DNA of 64,000 nt from Spongorhabdus nitratireducens (GCA_947387575.1 CANDOC010000004.1:186001-250000); one strand, 5' to 3'; numbered from the stretch's first letter, positions 44,501 through 53,347 are shown. A program made the numbers and translations. Notes: generated by a model not told the origin, from the sequence alone.

Positions 44501-44992
44501 ATGAAATGGAGTTCACGCACCTTCGGTTGTTGCCTGATGTTTGTGGTGTCACTGCTGCAAACTGTTCCATCAGCTGCCACTGAAGCGCCTACCAGTATTA
44601 ACGGTGTCATTACGGTCAATGTGCATCAGGCACGTTATCTGTATGAAGCCGGAGCCGTATTCCTTGATGTCAGACCCCAGGAACAATGGGAATGGGGGCA
44701 TGTTGAAGGTGCTCACAGCCTTGATCTGGGATCGGCCTTTTCACAACTCAGCTACCGGGATGATATCGACCGGGAAACTCCGATGGTGATCTACGGCAAC
44801 AGTTCGTATCACATGCAGGGTGCTTTCGCGAGTTATCTGGCATCACTCTGGGGTTACAAGCGTATCTTTTATCTGCGTGAAGGCTACTTCAGTTGGCTGT
44901 CAAAGGACTTTCCGGTGGACCTGACAGCAGAGCGTGACCCGGCTTGTCTGGCACAGGCAGAACTGCCCGCATCTGACGCCAAAACCTGCTAG
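44501..44992 (+). CDS. Exported rhodanese-fold protein lacking the catalytic Cys
   Basis: 163 residues from the ATG at 44501, with GAGG five bases upstream (a GTG at 44495 overlaps that site). A signal peptide (cleavage near 'VPSAA', residue 26) precedes a single rhodanese domain: 'ARYLYEAGAVFLDVRPQEQW' and 'GHVEGAHSLDL' are typical. The active-site loop, normally VVxYCxxGxR, reads 'MVIYGNSSYHMQG': the catalytic Cys is Gly and the loop Arg is lost. Two cysteines remain near the C terminus ('DPACLAQ' and the last residue). It is therefore unlikely to transfer sulphur and may bind a partner or metal. It lies between fliA and ccmA; a link to cytochrome c maturation is possible but unproven. Confidence 0.8.
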   Translation: MKWSSRTFGCCLMFVVSLLQTVPSAATEAPTSINGVITVNVHQARYLYEAGAVFLDVRPQEQWEWGHVEGAHSLDLGSAFSQLSYRDDIDRETPMVIYGNSSYHMQGAFASYLASLWGYKRIFYLREGYFSWLSKDFPVDLTAERDPACLAQAELPASDAKTC

Positions 44993-45011
44993 TTTTTTAC
45001 CCTGTCTTCGA

Positions 45012-45050
45012 TAAAACCCGCTTTCAGGTTGTGCCTGGAAGCGGGTTTTA
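45012..45050 (+). terminator. Terminator after the rhodanese-like gene
   Basis: A 17-base inverted repeat with one wobble (45012-45028 and 45034-45050; core AAAACCCGC/GCGGGTTTT) ends in four T residues. Confidence 0.8.
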
Positions 45051-45382
45051 CCTGTCCTGATTCCTTCCTTGCATAAAAATGACCTTGATCATTGCTGTTG
45101 GCAATATCTTTTTATGTATAATCCGAACCGGTTATGCAGGTCCGACCCCTCCGGACAAATGTTGGTGATGCCTTTGACCAGTCTGGCAAGACGCCAGAGT
45201 GAATGCTGCACACATATTCGACAGGACTCGTAATCTGTGCCGCTATGTACGCATTGTCATTCCCGGCAGGCGCTGTATCTTGGGTCACGTATTCTGGTCA
45301 ATATTTCGTGGTCAACTGTATAAAGAGATAACTCTGGATTTGCTCAGAGTTGCGATGAAGATCAAAACCAAGAGAGCTGCCC
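45051..45382 (+). other. Promoter region of the ccm operon
   Basis: About 330 bases without a supported gene. TATAAT at 45117-45122 is the best -10 candidate, with TTGCTG (45092-45097) 19 bases upstream as a weak -35. A 70-codon frame at 45199-45411 overlaps the ccmA start and has no family resemblance. Confidence 0.45.
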
Positions 45383-46063
45383 TTGCTGGAAGTTGTCAAT
45401 CTTGCCTGTGAGCGTGATGAACGCGTACTGTTTTCAGGCCTGTCCTTTACCTGCCCCAAAGGCAGTATTACCCGCATTGAAGGACCCAATGGCTGTGGTA
45501 AAACAACACTGCTGAGAATCCTCGGGGGGCTGGGGGTTGCAGCTGAAGGTGAAGTCTTCTGGGCGGGCCAGTCAATAATTGAAGAACGTCATCTCTATCT
45601 TTCCCATCTGAATTACTGCGGACACCAGCCCGGTGTGAAGCTGAGTCTCACCGCGGCTGAAAATCTGGCTTGGTATGCCGGTCTGCATGTGAACATTGAG
45701 CGCAAAGAGCTGGAACTGTTGCTGGCCGATGTTGGCCTGCGAGGTTTTGAAGATGTGCCCTGCTATCGGCTGTCTGCCGGTCAGCAACGCCGGGTTGCAC
45801 TGGCAAGATTGCTGCTTAACCGTCATGTGAATAACGATAATGCCGGTCAGCTGTGGATTCTGGACGAACCTTTTACTGCTATCGATATCAGCGGTGTCCA
45901 TGAGCTGGAACAGCGACTGATCGATCACGCCAACCAGGGCGGCATCGTGGTACTGACTACCCACCATGAAATGGTGCTGGACAACTGCACCTTCCAGTCA
46001 ATCAAGTTGGGTGAGTTTGTGCCCACAGCTGATCAACTGATCCAGGAAGAGGAGGACTTTTAA
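45383..46063 (+). CDS. ccmA: Cytochrome c maturation ABC ATPase CcmA
   Basis: 226 residues from a TTG start. Walker A GPNGCGKT lies at residues 34-41, signature 'RLSAGQQRRVALARLLL' near 130, Walker B 'LWILDEPFTAID' and the switch His in 'VVLTTHHEM'. CcmA drives release of holo-CcmE from the CcmABCD complex in the inner membrane. It is the first gene of the nine-gene operon ccmABCDEFGHI, and its stop overlaps the ccmB start by one base. Confidence 0.95.
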   Translation: MLEVVNLACERDERVLFSGLSFTCPKGSITRIEGPNGCGKTTLLRILGGLGVAAEGEVFWAGQSIIEERHLYLSHLNYCGHQPGVKLSLTAAENLAWYAGLHVNIERKELELLLADVGLRGFEDVPCYRLSAGQQRRVALARLLLNRHVNNDNAGQLWILDEPFTAIDISGVHELEQRLIDHANQGGIVVLTTHHEMVLDNCTFQSIKLGEFVPTADQLIQEEEDF

Positions 46064-46788
46064 TGACCACTTCTTCCGCAACTACACATTCCACAATTAC
46101 ACAATCACATTCCGTATCTTCCGGTCAGGCATTTATGACCCTGCTGCGTCGGGATATGCTGCTGGCAATTCGCAACAAGGGTGACTGGGTCAATCCGCTG
46201 TTCTTCTATCTGCTGATTGTCATGTTGTTCCCGCTGGCGATTACACCGCAGAAAGATTCCTTGATCGAAATGGCCGGTGGTGCCATCTGGATTGCAGCAC
46301 TGCTGTCAGTACTGCTTTCGATGGACAGTCTATTCCGCTCCGACTTCGAAGACGGCAGCCTTGAACAGTTATTGCTGGCGCCCCATCCGCTGTCACTGAT
46401 GGTGATATCAAAACTGCTGGCGCACTGGTTGCTGACCGGTCTGTTGCTGACCCTGTTTAGCCCGTTGCTGGCGCTGCTGTTGCACCTCCCTTTTGAGGCT
46501 GGAAAAGCACTGTTTGCCGGTCTGCTGGTGGGTACACCCATTCTCAGTATTCTCGGTGCCATTGGTGTGGCACTGACAGTTGGTCTGCGTCGCGGTGGTG
46601 TTTTGCTATCGCTGCTGGTGATGCCGCTGTATATCCCGATTCTTATTTTTGGCAGTGGTGCCGTGCTGGCAGCGCTGGACGGTCTATCATGGGCTGGGCA
46701 TATCTACTGGCTGGGTTCGTTACTTATGCTGGCGTTGACACTCGGACCTTTTGCCATTGCCGGAGCACTGCGTATCTCGCTTGAGTGA
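46063..46788 (+). CDS. ccmB: Heme exporter membrane protein CcmB
   Basis: 241 residues. After a Ser/Thr-rich N terminus of about 20 residues, longer than usual, comes the CcmB core 'LLRRDMLLAIRNKGDWVNPL' and six transmembrane helices. The 'RSDFEDGSLEQLLLAPHPL' loop is diagnostic and contacts CcmA. It forms the membrane part of the CcmAB transporter module. A 138-base gap with its own hairpin separates it from ccmC. Confidence 0.94.
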   Translation: MTTSSATTHSTITQSHSVSSGQAFMTLLRRDMLLAIRNKGDWVNPLFFYLLIVMLFPLAITPQKDSLIEMAGGAIWIAALLSVLLSMDSLFRSDFEDGSLEQLLLAPHPLSLMVISKLLAHWLLTGLLLTLFSPLLALLLHLPFEAGKALFAGLLVGTPILSILGAIGVALTVGLRRGGVLLSLLVMPLYIPILIFGSGAVLAALDGLSWAGHIYWLGSLLMLALTLGPFAIAGALRISLE

Positions 46789-46837
46789 TATGCAGGAATG
46801 AGACAATACCGGAATATGACAAGCACAAAATTAAATC

Positions 46838-46861
46838 CGGGGAGTTATGGTACACTCCCCG
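46838..46861 (+). promoter_or_regulatory. Hairpin and possible internal promoter between ccmB and ccmC
   Basis: CGGGGAGT (46838-46845) and ACTCCCCG (46854-46861) form a perfect 8-bp stem. The loop region contains TGG-TACACT (46848-46856), an extended -10-like element, so the segment may be an attenuator or a secondary ccmC promoter. The following bases hold a 13-bp tandem duplication (units at 46881 and 46894, TGTACGAGGAT). Confidence 0.35.
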
Positions 46862-46926
46862 CAATTTTCAAGCTGACCCCTGTACGAGGATGATGTACGA
46901 GGATATGCGTACATAGCGATAACGAT

Positions 46927-47661
46927 ATGAACTGGACTTTTTTTCACAAGCTGGGCTCGCCCAAATGGTTTTATGAGATCAGTGGCCGCTGGTTGCCCTG
47001 GCTGGTGATCTCCAGTGCAATTCTGATGACAGTGGGACTGGTATGGGGACTGCTGTTTGCGCCACCCGATTATCTGCAGGGCAACAGCTACCGCATCATC
47101 TTTATTCATGTGCCGTCTGCATTCCTGGCTCAGGCCACTTATGTAATGATGGCTGTGGCCGGTGCCGTGGCACTGATCTGGCGGATGAAGCTGGCTGACT
47201 GGGCGCTGAAATGCGGCGCGCCGATCGGTGCGTCCTTTACCGTGATGGCACTGGTCACCGGCGCCGTCTGGGGCAAGCCGACCTGGGGTACCTGGTGGGT
47301 ATGGGATGCCCGTCTGACCGCCATGCTGATTTTGCTGTTTCTCTATATCGGTATTATTGCCCTGCGTGATGCCTTTCCAAGTCAGCAGACCGCCAGCAAG
47401 GCCTGCGCCATTCTGGCTCTGGTCGGCGTCGTCAACATTCCGATTATCAAATTCTCGGTGGAGTGGTGGAACACTCTGCATCAGCCCGCAACCCTGAAAC
47501 TGACCGAAAAGCCCGCCATGGCGCCTGAAATGCTGATCCCGTTGCTGATCTGTATGGCCGGCTTTTACCTGTTCTTCCTGACGGTGTTCTTTCTCCGCCT
47601 GAGAAATGAAATCCTGCACCGCGAGCAGCGTACCCGTTGGGTCAGAGCATTGTTTAGCTGA
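46927..47661 (+). CDS. ccmC: Heme-handling protein CcmC
   Basis: 244 residues with six membrane helices. The tryptophan-rich WWD signature 'WGTWWVWDARLT' is at residues 120-131, with the axial histidines His61 ('FIHVPSAF') and His185 ('WWNTLHQPA') on either side. CcmC loads heme onto CcmE. The gap to ccmB and lack of a strong Shine-Dalgarno are unusual for this operon. ccmD begins seven bases after its stop. Confidence 0.95.
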   Translation: MNWTFFHKLGSPKWFYEISGRWLPWLVISSAILMTVGLVWGLLFAPPDYLQGNSYRIIFIHVPSAFLAQATYVMMAVAGAVALIWRMKLADWALKCGAPIGASFTVMALVTGAVWGKPTWGTWWVWDARLTAMLILLFLYIGIIALRDAFPSQQTASKACAILALVGVVNIPIIKFSVEWWNTLHQPATLKLTEKPAMAPEMLIPLLICMAGFYLFFLTVFFLRLRNEILHREQRTRWVRALFS

Positions 47662-47668
47662 GGTAGTT

Positions 47669-47905
47669 ATGGCATTCGAAGATTTTGCGAGCTTTATCGC
47701 GATGGGGGGGCACGGACTGTATGTCTGGACCAGCTATGCCGTCGCTGCCCTGGTTGTGATCTTTAACCTGGTGGGGCCCTGGCGTGAAAAGCGTCGGATT
47801 CAGGCCAGCATCAGCCGGCAAATGCGCCGGGAAACCGCTGCACCGAAAACAAAACCTGTACAGCGGTCAGCACCGATGAAGCCAGCTCACGGAGAAAGTG
47901 TTTAA
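47669..47905 (+). CDS. ccmD: Heme exporter small membrane protein CcmD
   Basis: 78 residues from the ATG at 47669. One transmembrane helix ('GLYVWTSYAVAALVVIFNLV', residues about 16-35) follows the typical 'FEDFASFIAMGGHG' start, and the tail is basic ('REKRRIQASISRQMRRE'). CcmD helps release holo-CcmE from the CcmABC complex. The stop overlaps the ccmE start by one base (TAATG). Confidence 0.93.
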   Translation: MAFEDFASFIAMGGHGLYVWTSYAVAALVVIFNLVGPWREKRRIQASISRQMRRETAAPKTKPVQRSAPMKPAHGESV

Positions 47906-48417
47906 TGCATCCACAACGAAAACGTCGACTGATAGCTGTACTGTTGATTGTACTGGGGGTTGCACTGGCGGCTGGTCTGGTGCTGATGGCGCTGAAAGAG
48001 AATATCAACCTGTATTACTCTCCCAGCCAGATTGCGGCCGGTGAAGTAAAGGAAGGCCAGCGCCTGCGTGGTGGTGGTCTGGTAGTTCCGGGCTCGCTTA
48101 AGCGTTCCGAAGACGGACTGGATGTTGAGTTTGAAGTGACCGACAACCAGGCCGTGGTCAAGGTCAAGTACCGTGGCATTCTGCCGGACCTGTTCCGTGA
48201 AGGGCAGGGTATTGTCGTCACCGGCAAGATGGAAAACGGCGTAATCAATGCCTCTGAAGTGCTGGCCAAGCATGATGAAAACTACATGCCGCCGGAAGTA
48301 CAGAAAGCGATTGATGAAGCCCATCCCGGTGCCGTCGAAAACACACCTGCGACAGGTTACGGTGCAGAAAAACCGGACGCTGAAGCAGTGAAGAAAGAAG
48401 GGGAGACCCAGCAGTGA
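47905..48417 (+). CDS. ccmE: Periplasmic heme chaperone CcmE
   Basis: 170 residues. An N-terminal anchor (about residues 9-29) precedes an OB-fold with the heme-attachment His123 and Tyr127 in 'VLAKHDENYMPP'. It carries heme covalently from CcmC to the CcmFH lyase. The tail after residue 135 is hydrophilic and variable, as usual. It overlaps ccmF by four bases. Confidence 0.97.
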   Translation: MHPQRKRRLIAVLLIVLGVALAAGLVLMALKENINLYYSPSQIAAGEVKEGQRLRGGGLVVPGSLKRSEDGLDVEFEVTDNQAVVKVKYRGILPDLFREGQGIVVTGKMENGVINASEVLAKHDENYMPPEVQKAIDEAHPGAVENTPATGYGAEKPDAEAVKKEGETQQ

Positions 48418-50408
48418 CCCCCGAGCTAGGACAACTGGCCCTGATACTGGCACTCGCCATGGCAGTATTTCAGGCAGTAATACCGCTGGCAGGCGCTTCG
48501 CGCAACCAGCCGGTATGGATGGCCATGGCGCGCCCGCTGAGCTGGGCGCAGTTCTTCTTTCTGTTACTGGCTTTTCTCTGCCTGGTGCAGGCATTTGCCA
48601 CCGATGATTTCAGTGTGGCCTACGTGGCCAATCACTCCAACTCGGCGCTACCGCTGGAATACAAGGTCAGTGCCGTCTGGGGCGGACATGAAGGCTCGCT
48701 GTTGTTGTGGGTACTGATTCTGAGTGCCTGGGGCTTTGCGGTCAGTCTTTACAGCAAGTCATTGCCACTGGTGATGGTGTCCCGGGTATTGAGTGTGATG
48801 GGGATGATCAGTGTCGGCTTCCTGCTGTTCGTACTGATGACATCCAATCCGTTCCTGCGCAATCTGCCGTTCCCGCCAACCGATGGTGGTGACCTGAATC
48901 CGCTGCTGCAAGACCCTGGACTGATCTTCCATCCGCCGATGCTCTACATGGGTTATGTCGGCTTCTCTGTTGCCTTCGCATTCGCGATTGCTGCCCTGCT
49001 GGGTGGCCGTCTTGATGCCGCATGGGCGCGCTGGTCCCGACCCTGGACAACCGTTGCATGGTGTTTCCTGACCCTGGGTATTTCCCTCGGCAGCTGGTGG
49101 GCTTACTACGAGCTGGGCTGGGGCGGCTGGTGGTTCTGGGATCCGGTAGAAAACGCTTCCCTGATGCCATGGCTGGCCGGTACCGCACTGGTACACAGTT
49201 TGGCGGTTACCGAAAAGCGCGGTGTATTCAAGAGCTGGACCGTGTTGATGGCGATTCTGGCCTTCTCCCTCAGTCTGCTGGGTACCTTCCTGGTACGTTC
49301 CGGTGTGCTGACTTCGGTACACGCCTTTGCGGCTGATCCGGGCCGCGGTATGTTCGTACTGGGCTTCCTGCTGCTGGTTGTCGGTGGTTCCCTGACACTG
49401 TATGCATTTAAGGCACCTGTCGTTCGATCCAAAGGTGAGTTCTCGGCACTGTCCCGTGAAACCCTGCTGCTGGGTAACAATGTACTGCTGGCCGTAGCAC
49501 TGGCGGTGGTACTTTTGGGTACCCTGTTCCCGCTGCTGTATCAGGCATTGTGGAATGACATGATCTCTGTGGGACCGAGCTATTTTAACTTCCTGTTTGT
49601 ACCACTGTGCTGGTTGACCGGATTGCTGATGACCGTGGGCGTTATTGCCAACTGGAAGAAATCCCTGCTGAGCTGGCTGGGTCGTCAGCTGATGTTCTCG
49701 GCAATCGGCAGTGTAGTACTGGGGGTTGCCCTGAGCCTGATGGTCAAGGGTGACTTCACCTGGCAAGCACTGATTTCCTTTGTTGTAGCACTGTGGATTG
49801 TGGCCGGTATTCTGCTGGATCTGCGCGCCAAGACCCGTAACAAGCCAACCCTGTGGGCGGGTCTGTCATCGCTGAAACCGTCGCTGTATGGCATGCATCT
49901 GGCCCACCTGGGTCTGGCTGTAAGCATTGTCGGTGTGGTGATGACCACCAACTACTCCCAGCAGGTTGATATTCGCATGACACCGGGGCAACAGGCTCAG
50001 GTCGGCGACTTCACTTTCAAGTTTGAAGGTGTGTCTCGCGGAGCCGGTCCGAACTATCTGGCCGATATCGGTACCCTGCGGGTGTATCGTGATAACGAAC
50101 AGGTCACCGTGCTGAACCCGGAAAAGCGGATGTATCAGGTACGCGGACAGGTGATGAGTGATCCGGGCATTCAGGCCGGTTTCTTTGAAGACTTGTATGT
50201 TGCGCTGGGCGAGAAAATGGATAACGGCGCCTGGTCTCTCAGGCTACACGTCAAACCTTATGTACGCTGGATCTGGCTGGGATCAATCCTGATGGCGCTG
50301 GGTGGTGTATTGGCCGTTGCTGACCGCCGTTACCGGATTGCCGTCAAGAAAAACAGCAAGCAAAAGGCCGGGAATGCAGCCATGGAAAAAGCAGGGAGTA
50401 TGGCCTGA
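48414..50408 (+). CDS. ccmF: Cytochrome c heme lyase subunit CcmF
   Basis: 664 residues from a GTG start overlapping ccmE. It is a polytopic protein with the WWD motif 'GWGGWWFWDPVENASLMPWL' near residue 235, and 'AVWGGHEGSLLLWV' near residue 83. The conserved periplasmic His residues lie in 'HPPMLYMGYVG' and 'RSGVLTSVHAFA'. CcmF ligates heme to the CXXCH cysteines of apocytochromes together with CcmH and CcmI. A paralogue, NrfE, is encoded on the opposite strand at 55470-57365. Its stop overlaps ccmG by one base. Confidence 0.97.
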   Translation: MTPELGQLALILALAMAVFQAVIPLAGASRNQPVWMAMARPLSWAQFFFLLLAFLCLVQAFATDDFSVAYVANHSNSALPLEYKVSAVWGGHEGSLLLWVLILSAWGFAVSLYSKSLPLVMVSRVLSVMGMISVGFLLFVLMTSNPFLRNLPFPPTDGGDLNPLLQDPGLIFHPPMLYMGYVGFSVAFAFAIAALLGGRLDAAWARWSRPWTTVAWCFLTLGISLGSWWAYYELGWGGWWFWDPVENASLMPWLAGTALVHSLAVTEKRGVFKSWTVLMAILAFSLSLLGTFLVRSGVLTSVHAFAADPGRGMFVLGFLLLVVGGSLTLYAFKAPVVRSKGEFSALSRETLLLGNNVLLAVALAVVLLGTLFPLLYQALWNDMISVGPSYFNFLFVPLCWLTGLLMTVGVIANWKKSLLSWLGRQLMFSAIGSVVLGVALSLMVKGDFTWQALISFVVALWIVAGILLDLRAKTRNKPTLWAGLSSLKPSLYGMHLAHLGLAVSIVGVVMTTNYSQQVDIRMTPGQQAQVGDFTFKFEGVSRGAGPNYLADIGTLRVYRDNEQVTVLNPEKRMYQVRGQVMSDPGIQAGFFEDLYVALGEKMDNGAWSLRLHVKPYVRWIWLGSILMALGGVLAVADRRYRIAVKKNSKQKAGNAAMEKAGSMA

Positions 50409-50950
50409 TGAAACAGAATTCACGACTGAAACTGTTCCTGCCGCTGGGCATCTTTCTGGTGCTGTGCGGCTTCCTGTATGTCGGCCTGTTCCTGAACAAG
50501 ACCGACCTGCCTTCGGCACTGCTGGATGAGCCGTTTCCGGAGTTTCAGGCGGTCGGCCTGAAAGATCCGAGTCAGGTGATTACCCGCAAGGATGTCATTA
50601 TCGGCAAACCGGCTCTGGTAAACGTCTGGGCCACCTGGTGTATAGCCTGTAAGGTGGAGCACCCGTTCCTGACCGATCTGGCCGAGCGCGGTGTTGCCAT
50701 TATCGGCATCAACTACAAGGATGACCGGGCTGAAGCACTGCGATGGCTGGATCAGCTGGGCAACCCCTACCTGTTCAATATTGCCGATGAAGATGGCCGT
50801 CTGGGTCTGAACCTGGGGGTTTACGGTGCACCGGAAACCTATCTGATCGATGCCGAAGGTGTGATTCGCTACAAGCATATCGGGATTGTTGATGAGAACG
50901 TATGGCAAGACATTCTCAAGCCCCGCTATGAACAACTGCAGGTGAAGTAA
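50408..50950 (+). CDS. ccmG: Periplasmic thiol:disulfide oxidoreductase CcmG/DsbE
   Basis: 180 residues with an N-terminal anchor (about 8-27) and a thioredoxin fold. The active site is 'WATWCIACKVEHPF' (Cys78, Cys81). Later 'GVYGAPETYLIDAEG' contains the cis-proline region and the acidic groove of CcmG. It keeps apocytochrome cysteines reduced for heme attachment. Two bases separate it from ccmH. Confidence 0.96.
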   Translation: MKQNSRLKLFLPLGIFLVLCGFLYVGLFLNKTDLPSALLDEPFPEFQAVGLKDPSQVITRKDVIIGKPALVNVWATWCIACKVEHPFLTDLAERGVAIIGINYKDDRAEALRWLDQLGNPYLFNIADEDGRLGLNLGVYGAPETYLIDAEGVIRYKHIGIVDENVWQDILKPRYEQLQVK

Positions 50951-50952
50951 AC

Positions 50953-51447
50953 GTGCAAGGTCGAGTATTTAATACATTGATTGCGGCACTGGCAGCACTG
51001 GTTTTCAGTGCTGCACTTCAGGCCAATGTTGAAGTTTATAACTTTGACAAGCCGGAAGACCGGGTCCGGTTCTACAGCCTGACCGACGAGCTGCGTTGCC
51101 CCAAGTGTCAGAACCAGTCGATTGCCGATTCCGATGCGCCGATTGCGACAGACCTTCGCCGGGAAGTTCACCGCATGATTCAGGAAGGTAATTCCGACGA
51201 TGATATCGTCAACTTCATGGTCAAGCGTTACGGTGACTTTGTCCGCTATACCCCGGCGTTGACCAACCGCACCTGGATTCTCTGGGGCGGGCCGCTGCTG
51301 CTGTTATTGCTGGGTGCTTTTGCGATTATGCGAATGGTGCGCAAAAACCAGACGTCAGCCGTCAGTGACGAGCCTGAAGAGACCACGCAGGAAGACAAGG
51401 CAGCACGCATGCAACGGGCAGAGCAGATGCTGAAGGAGCGTGACTGA
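50953..51447 (+). CDS. ccmH: Cytochrome c maturation protein CcmH
   Basis: 164 residues from a GTG. A signal sequence (cleavage near 'LQA') is followed by the three-helix domain with the redox pair 'LRCPKCQNQSIADS' (Cys49, Cys52), then a second membrane helix ('LWGGPLLLLLLGAFAIM', near 115). The TPR part found fused in E. coli CcmH is a separate gene here (ccmI), as in Pseudomonas. It interacts with CcmF and CcmG. The stop overlaps the ccmI start. Confidence 0.96.
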   Translation: MQGRVFNTLIAALAALVFSAALQANVEVYNFDKPEDRVRFYSLTDELRCPKCQNQSIADSDAPIATDLRREVHRMIQEGNSDDDIVNFMVKRYGDFVRYTPALTNRTWILWGGPLLLLLLGAFAIMRMVRKNQTSAVSDEPEETTQEDKAARMQRAEQMLKERD

Positions 51448-52679
51448 TGACAGAATTCTGGATTGTTGCGGCACTGATGATCATCATTGCCGCCGCGTTT
51501 GTGCTGGTACCAGCACGGATGTATCAGAAGCGCAACCTGGCTGACAGTGCGGCCGAAGGTGTGCTGGAAGATGCCAATGCCGCGGTTTATCGTGACAAGT
51601 TGCGTGAGCTGGAAACCGAACATGCAGAAGGTCGTCTGAGTGCAGATGAACTCAGCGAGCAGAAGCAGGATCTGGTCAAGCGACTGGAAGAAGAGCTGGA
51701 AGCTGAACCGGCTGGTCAGGTAAAGACTGAATCCAAAGGCAGTTTGACGCTGCCGCTGGTTATGGTTGCGATTCTGCCACTGTTCGCCATCGGACTTTAC
51801 TTCCAGTGGGGCGCTTATGATGAAGTGACCTTCCAGCAGAAAATGCAGAATCCCCAGTCCGGGCAAAGCCTGCCGGAACTGCTGGCCGAGCTGGAAACCG
51901 TACTGCAGAAACGGCCGGACAATGTTCAGGGCTGGTATATGCTGGGCCAGGGCTATATGTCTGCGCAGCAATTTGACAAGGCCGCTGCCGCTTTCCGCAA
52001 GCTGCTGGACCAGACCGGTGCTGATGCCGAAATCATGAGCCAGTATGCTCAGGCCAGTCTGCTGGCAAACGACAACCGTATGACGCCGGTCGTCGCTGAA
52101 ATGGTTGAGCGGGCGCTGCAGCTTGATCCGGATAACCGCACCGCACTGGGTATTCGTGGTATTGCGGTATTCGAGAAAGGTGATTATCGCGAGGCGATCC
52201 GGGTCTGGCAGAAACTGCTGGAAGGCACCACTGCCCAGGAAGGCCGTCAGGCACTGCTGGCCGGTATTGAACAGGCCCGTGCCCGCCTGAAAGAGCAGGG
52301 CGAAAATGTAGACGATCTGCCGGTGGTTAGCACCGACAAGGCAACAGCTGGCAATGGTATTCAGGTTTATGTCGAACTGGGTGGCAAGCTGAAGGATCTG
52401 CCGCCGCAAACCCGCGTCTACCTGTTTGCAAGAGCATCCGGTGGCAGCAAAATGCCGCTGGCCGTTATGCCGTTAACAGTTGCCCAGCTGCCGCTGAAAG
52501 TCGAGCTGAATGACACTCATGCCATGATGGACGGACTCAAGGTATCCGACTATGAGAAGTTTGATATCGTGGCCAGAGTTTCACTGTCCGGTGATGTGAT
52601 GAATGCGGATTATGAATCTGTTGTACCGGGATACAACAAGGGTTCTGATCAGCCAGCTCAGGTTATTATCGAGGGTTAA
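51447..52679 (+). CDS. ccmI: Cytochrome c maturation apocytochrome chaperone CcmI
   Basis: 410 residues. Two membrane helices near residues 4-21 and 98-115 enclose a cytoplasmic leucine-zipper-like loop ('VYRDKLRELETEHAEGRLSA'). The periplasmic part has TPR repeats ('WYMLGQGYMSAQQFDKAAAA', 'ALGIRGIAVFEKGDYREAIR') and a C-terminal domain with 'VYLFARASGGSKMPLAVMPL'. CcmI binds apocytochromes and hands them to CcmFH. Last gene of the operon, followed by a strong terminator. Confidence 0.94.
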   Translation: MTEFWIVAALMIIIAAAFVLVPARMYQKRNLADSAAEGVLEDANAAVYRDKLRELETEHAEGRLSADELSEQKQDLVKRLEEELEAEPAGQVKTESKGSLTLPLVMVAILPLFAIGLYFQWGAYDEVTFQQKMQNPQSGQSLPELLAELETVLQKRPDNVQGWYMLGQGYMSAQQFDKAAAAFRKLLDQTGADAEIMSQYAQASLLANDNRMTPVVAEMVERALQLDPDNRTALGIRGIAVFEKGDYREAIRVWQKLLEGTTAQEGRQALLAGIEQARARLKEQGENVDDLPVVSTDKATAGNGIQVYVELGGKLKDLPPQTRVYLFARASGGSKMPLAVMPLTVAQLPLKVELNDTHAMMDGLKVSDYEKFDIVARVSLSGDVMNADYESVVPGYNKGSDQPAQVIIEG

Positions 52680-52703
52680 TAGCTTACGGTATTCTGAGTA
52701 ATG

Positions 52704-52737
52704 AAAGGCGCTGTATTAATAGTGATACAGCGCCTTT
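52704..52737. terminator. Terminator of the ccm operon
   Basis: AAAGGCGCTGTAT (52704-52716) and ATACAGCGCCTTT (52725-52737) form a perfect 13-bp stem with three further T residues. It may also serve the small minus-strand gene that ends at 52766. Confidence 0.93.
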
Positions 52738-52765
52738 TTTATATCCAGTCGAATGGGCAAGGTCT

Positions 52766-52981
52766 CTACTGCCCCGGGCGCTGCTTTTTTATCCAGAGCT
52801 TCCAGCCGTGGCCGCTGTATCTGGAGAGCAGGAGTGACAGCCCAAAGATAAAACCGGGTACCAGCAGCATCATCCAGGCACCTGACTTTTCCGCCTGTGA
52901 AATACCGACAATACATCCGACCAGGACAATGATGCCAAAGACCGTAAAGAGGTTAACCACCCCCCTGAAAATACCCGCCAT
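52766..52981 (-). CDS. Small membrane protein, function unknown
   Basis: 71 residues with two hydrophobic helices ('LFTVFGIIVLVGCIVGI' and 'AWMMLLVPGFIFGLSLLL') and a basic C-terminal tail ending 'GWKLWIKKQRPGQ'. It starts 'MAGIFRGVVN' behind a weak GAGAG. The hydrophobic pattern and length are consistent with a real small inner-membrane protein, but I recognise no family. It lies between the convergent ccm and nrf loci. Confidence 0.5.
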   Translation of the reverse strand: MAGIFRGVVNLFTVFGIIVLVGCIVGISQAEKSGAWMMLLVPGFIFGLSLLLSRYSGHGWKLWIKKQRPGQ

Positions 52982-53347
52982 TACTCAGCTCTCGTAAAAA
53001 GCTCTCAATATAGCAATATCAACCTGTTGGGCAATGCGTGGATATGCTTGATGTTGAACACAGAATGCATGTTCTCTAATTTTCCACAAGTTTGAATATC
53101 TGATAGATCAGATTTGAGATGTAGTAGAGTTGTGGACAAATCAGAGCTCTTCTCATGGTTTTGTGAGTATGTATGTTCAGTCTAAGAAAGAGGTATGGTA
53201 GTCACTGTATGTATTTTAAATGAATAGCCTTATCATATTCTGACCGGTGAAAAATATTTTAAATTTACAGTTTGCTATTATGCCTCATTAGTAAGAGAAA
53301 ATATTTATAATTTGAAGCTCAGTAGTGTTTCTTTAGCGAGTTGAAAA
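52982..53347. other. AT-rich intergenic region
   Basis: No gene is seen in these 366 bases. The composition shifts to visibly higher A+T and stays so through the next gene to about 54000. I found no inverted repeats at its borders that would mark an integrated element. Confidence 0.4.

Noticed and set aside
45199-45411. A 70-codon frame upstream of ccmA
   Set aside because: It overlaps the ccmA start, has a mixed, feature-poor sequence and no ribosome binding site.
48759-49766. A 335-codon minus-strand frame opposite ccmF
   Set aside because: A Gln/His-rich antisense shadow of the GC-patterned ccmF codons, with no domain.
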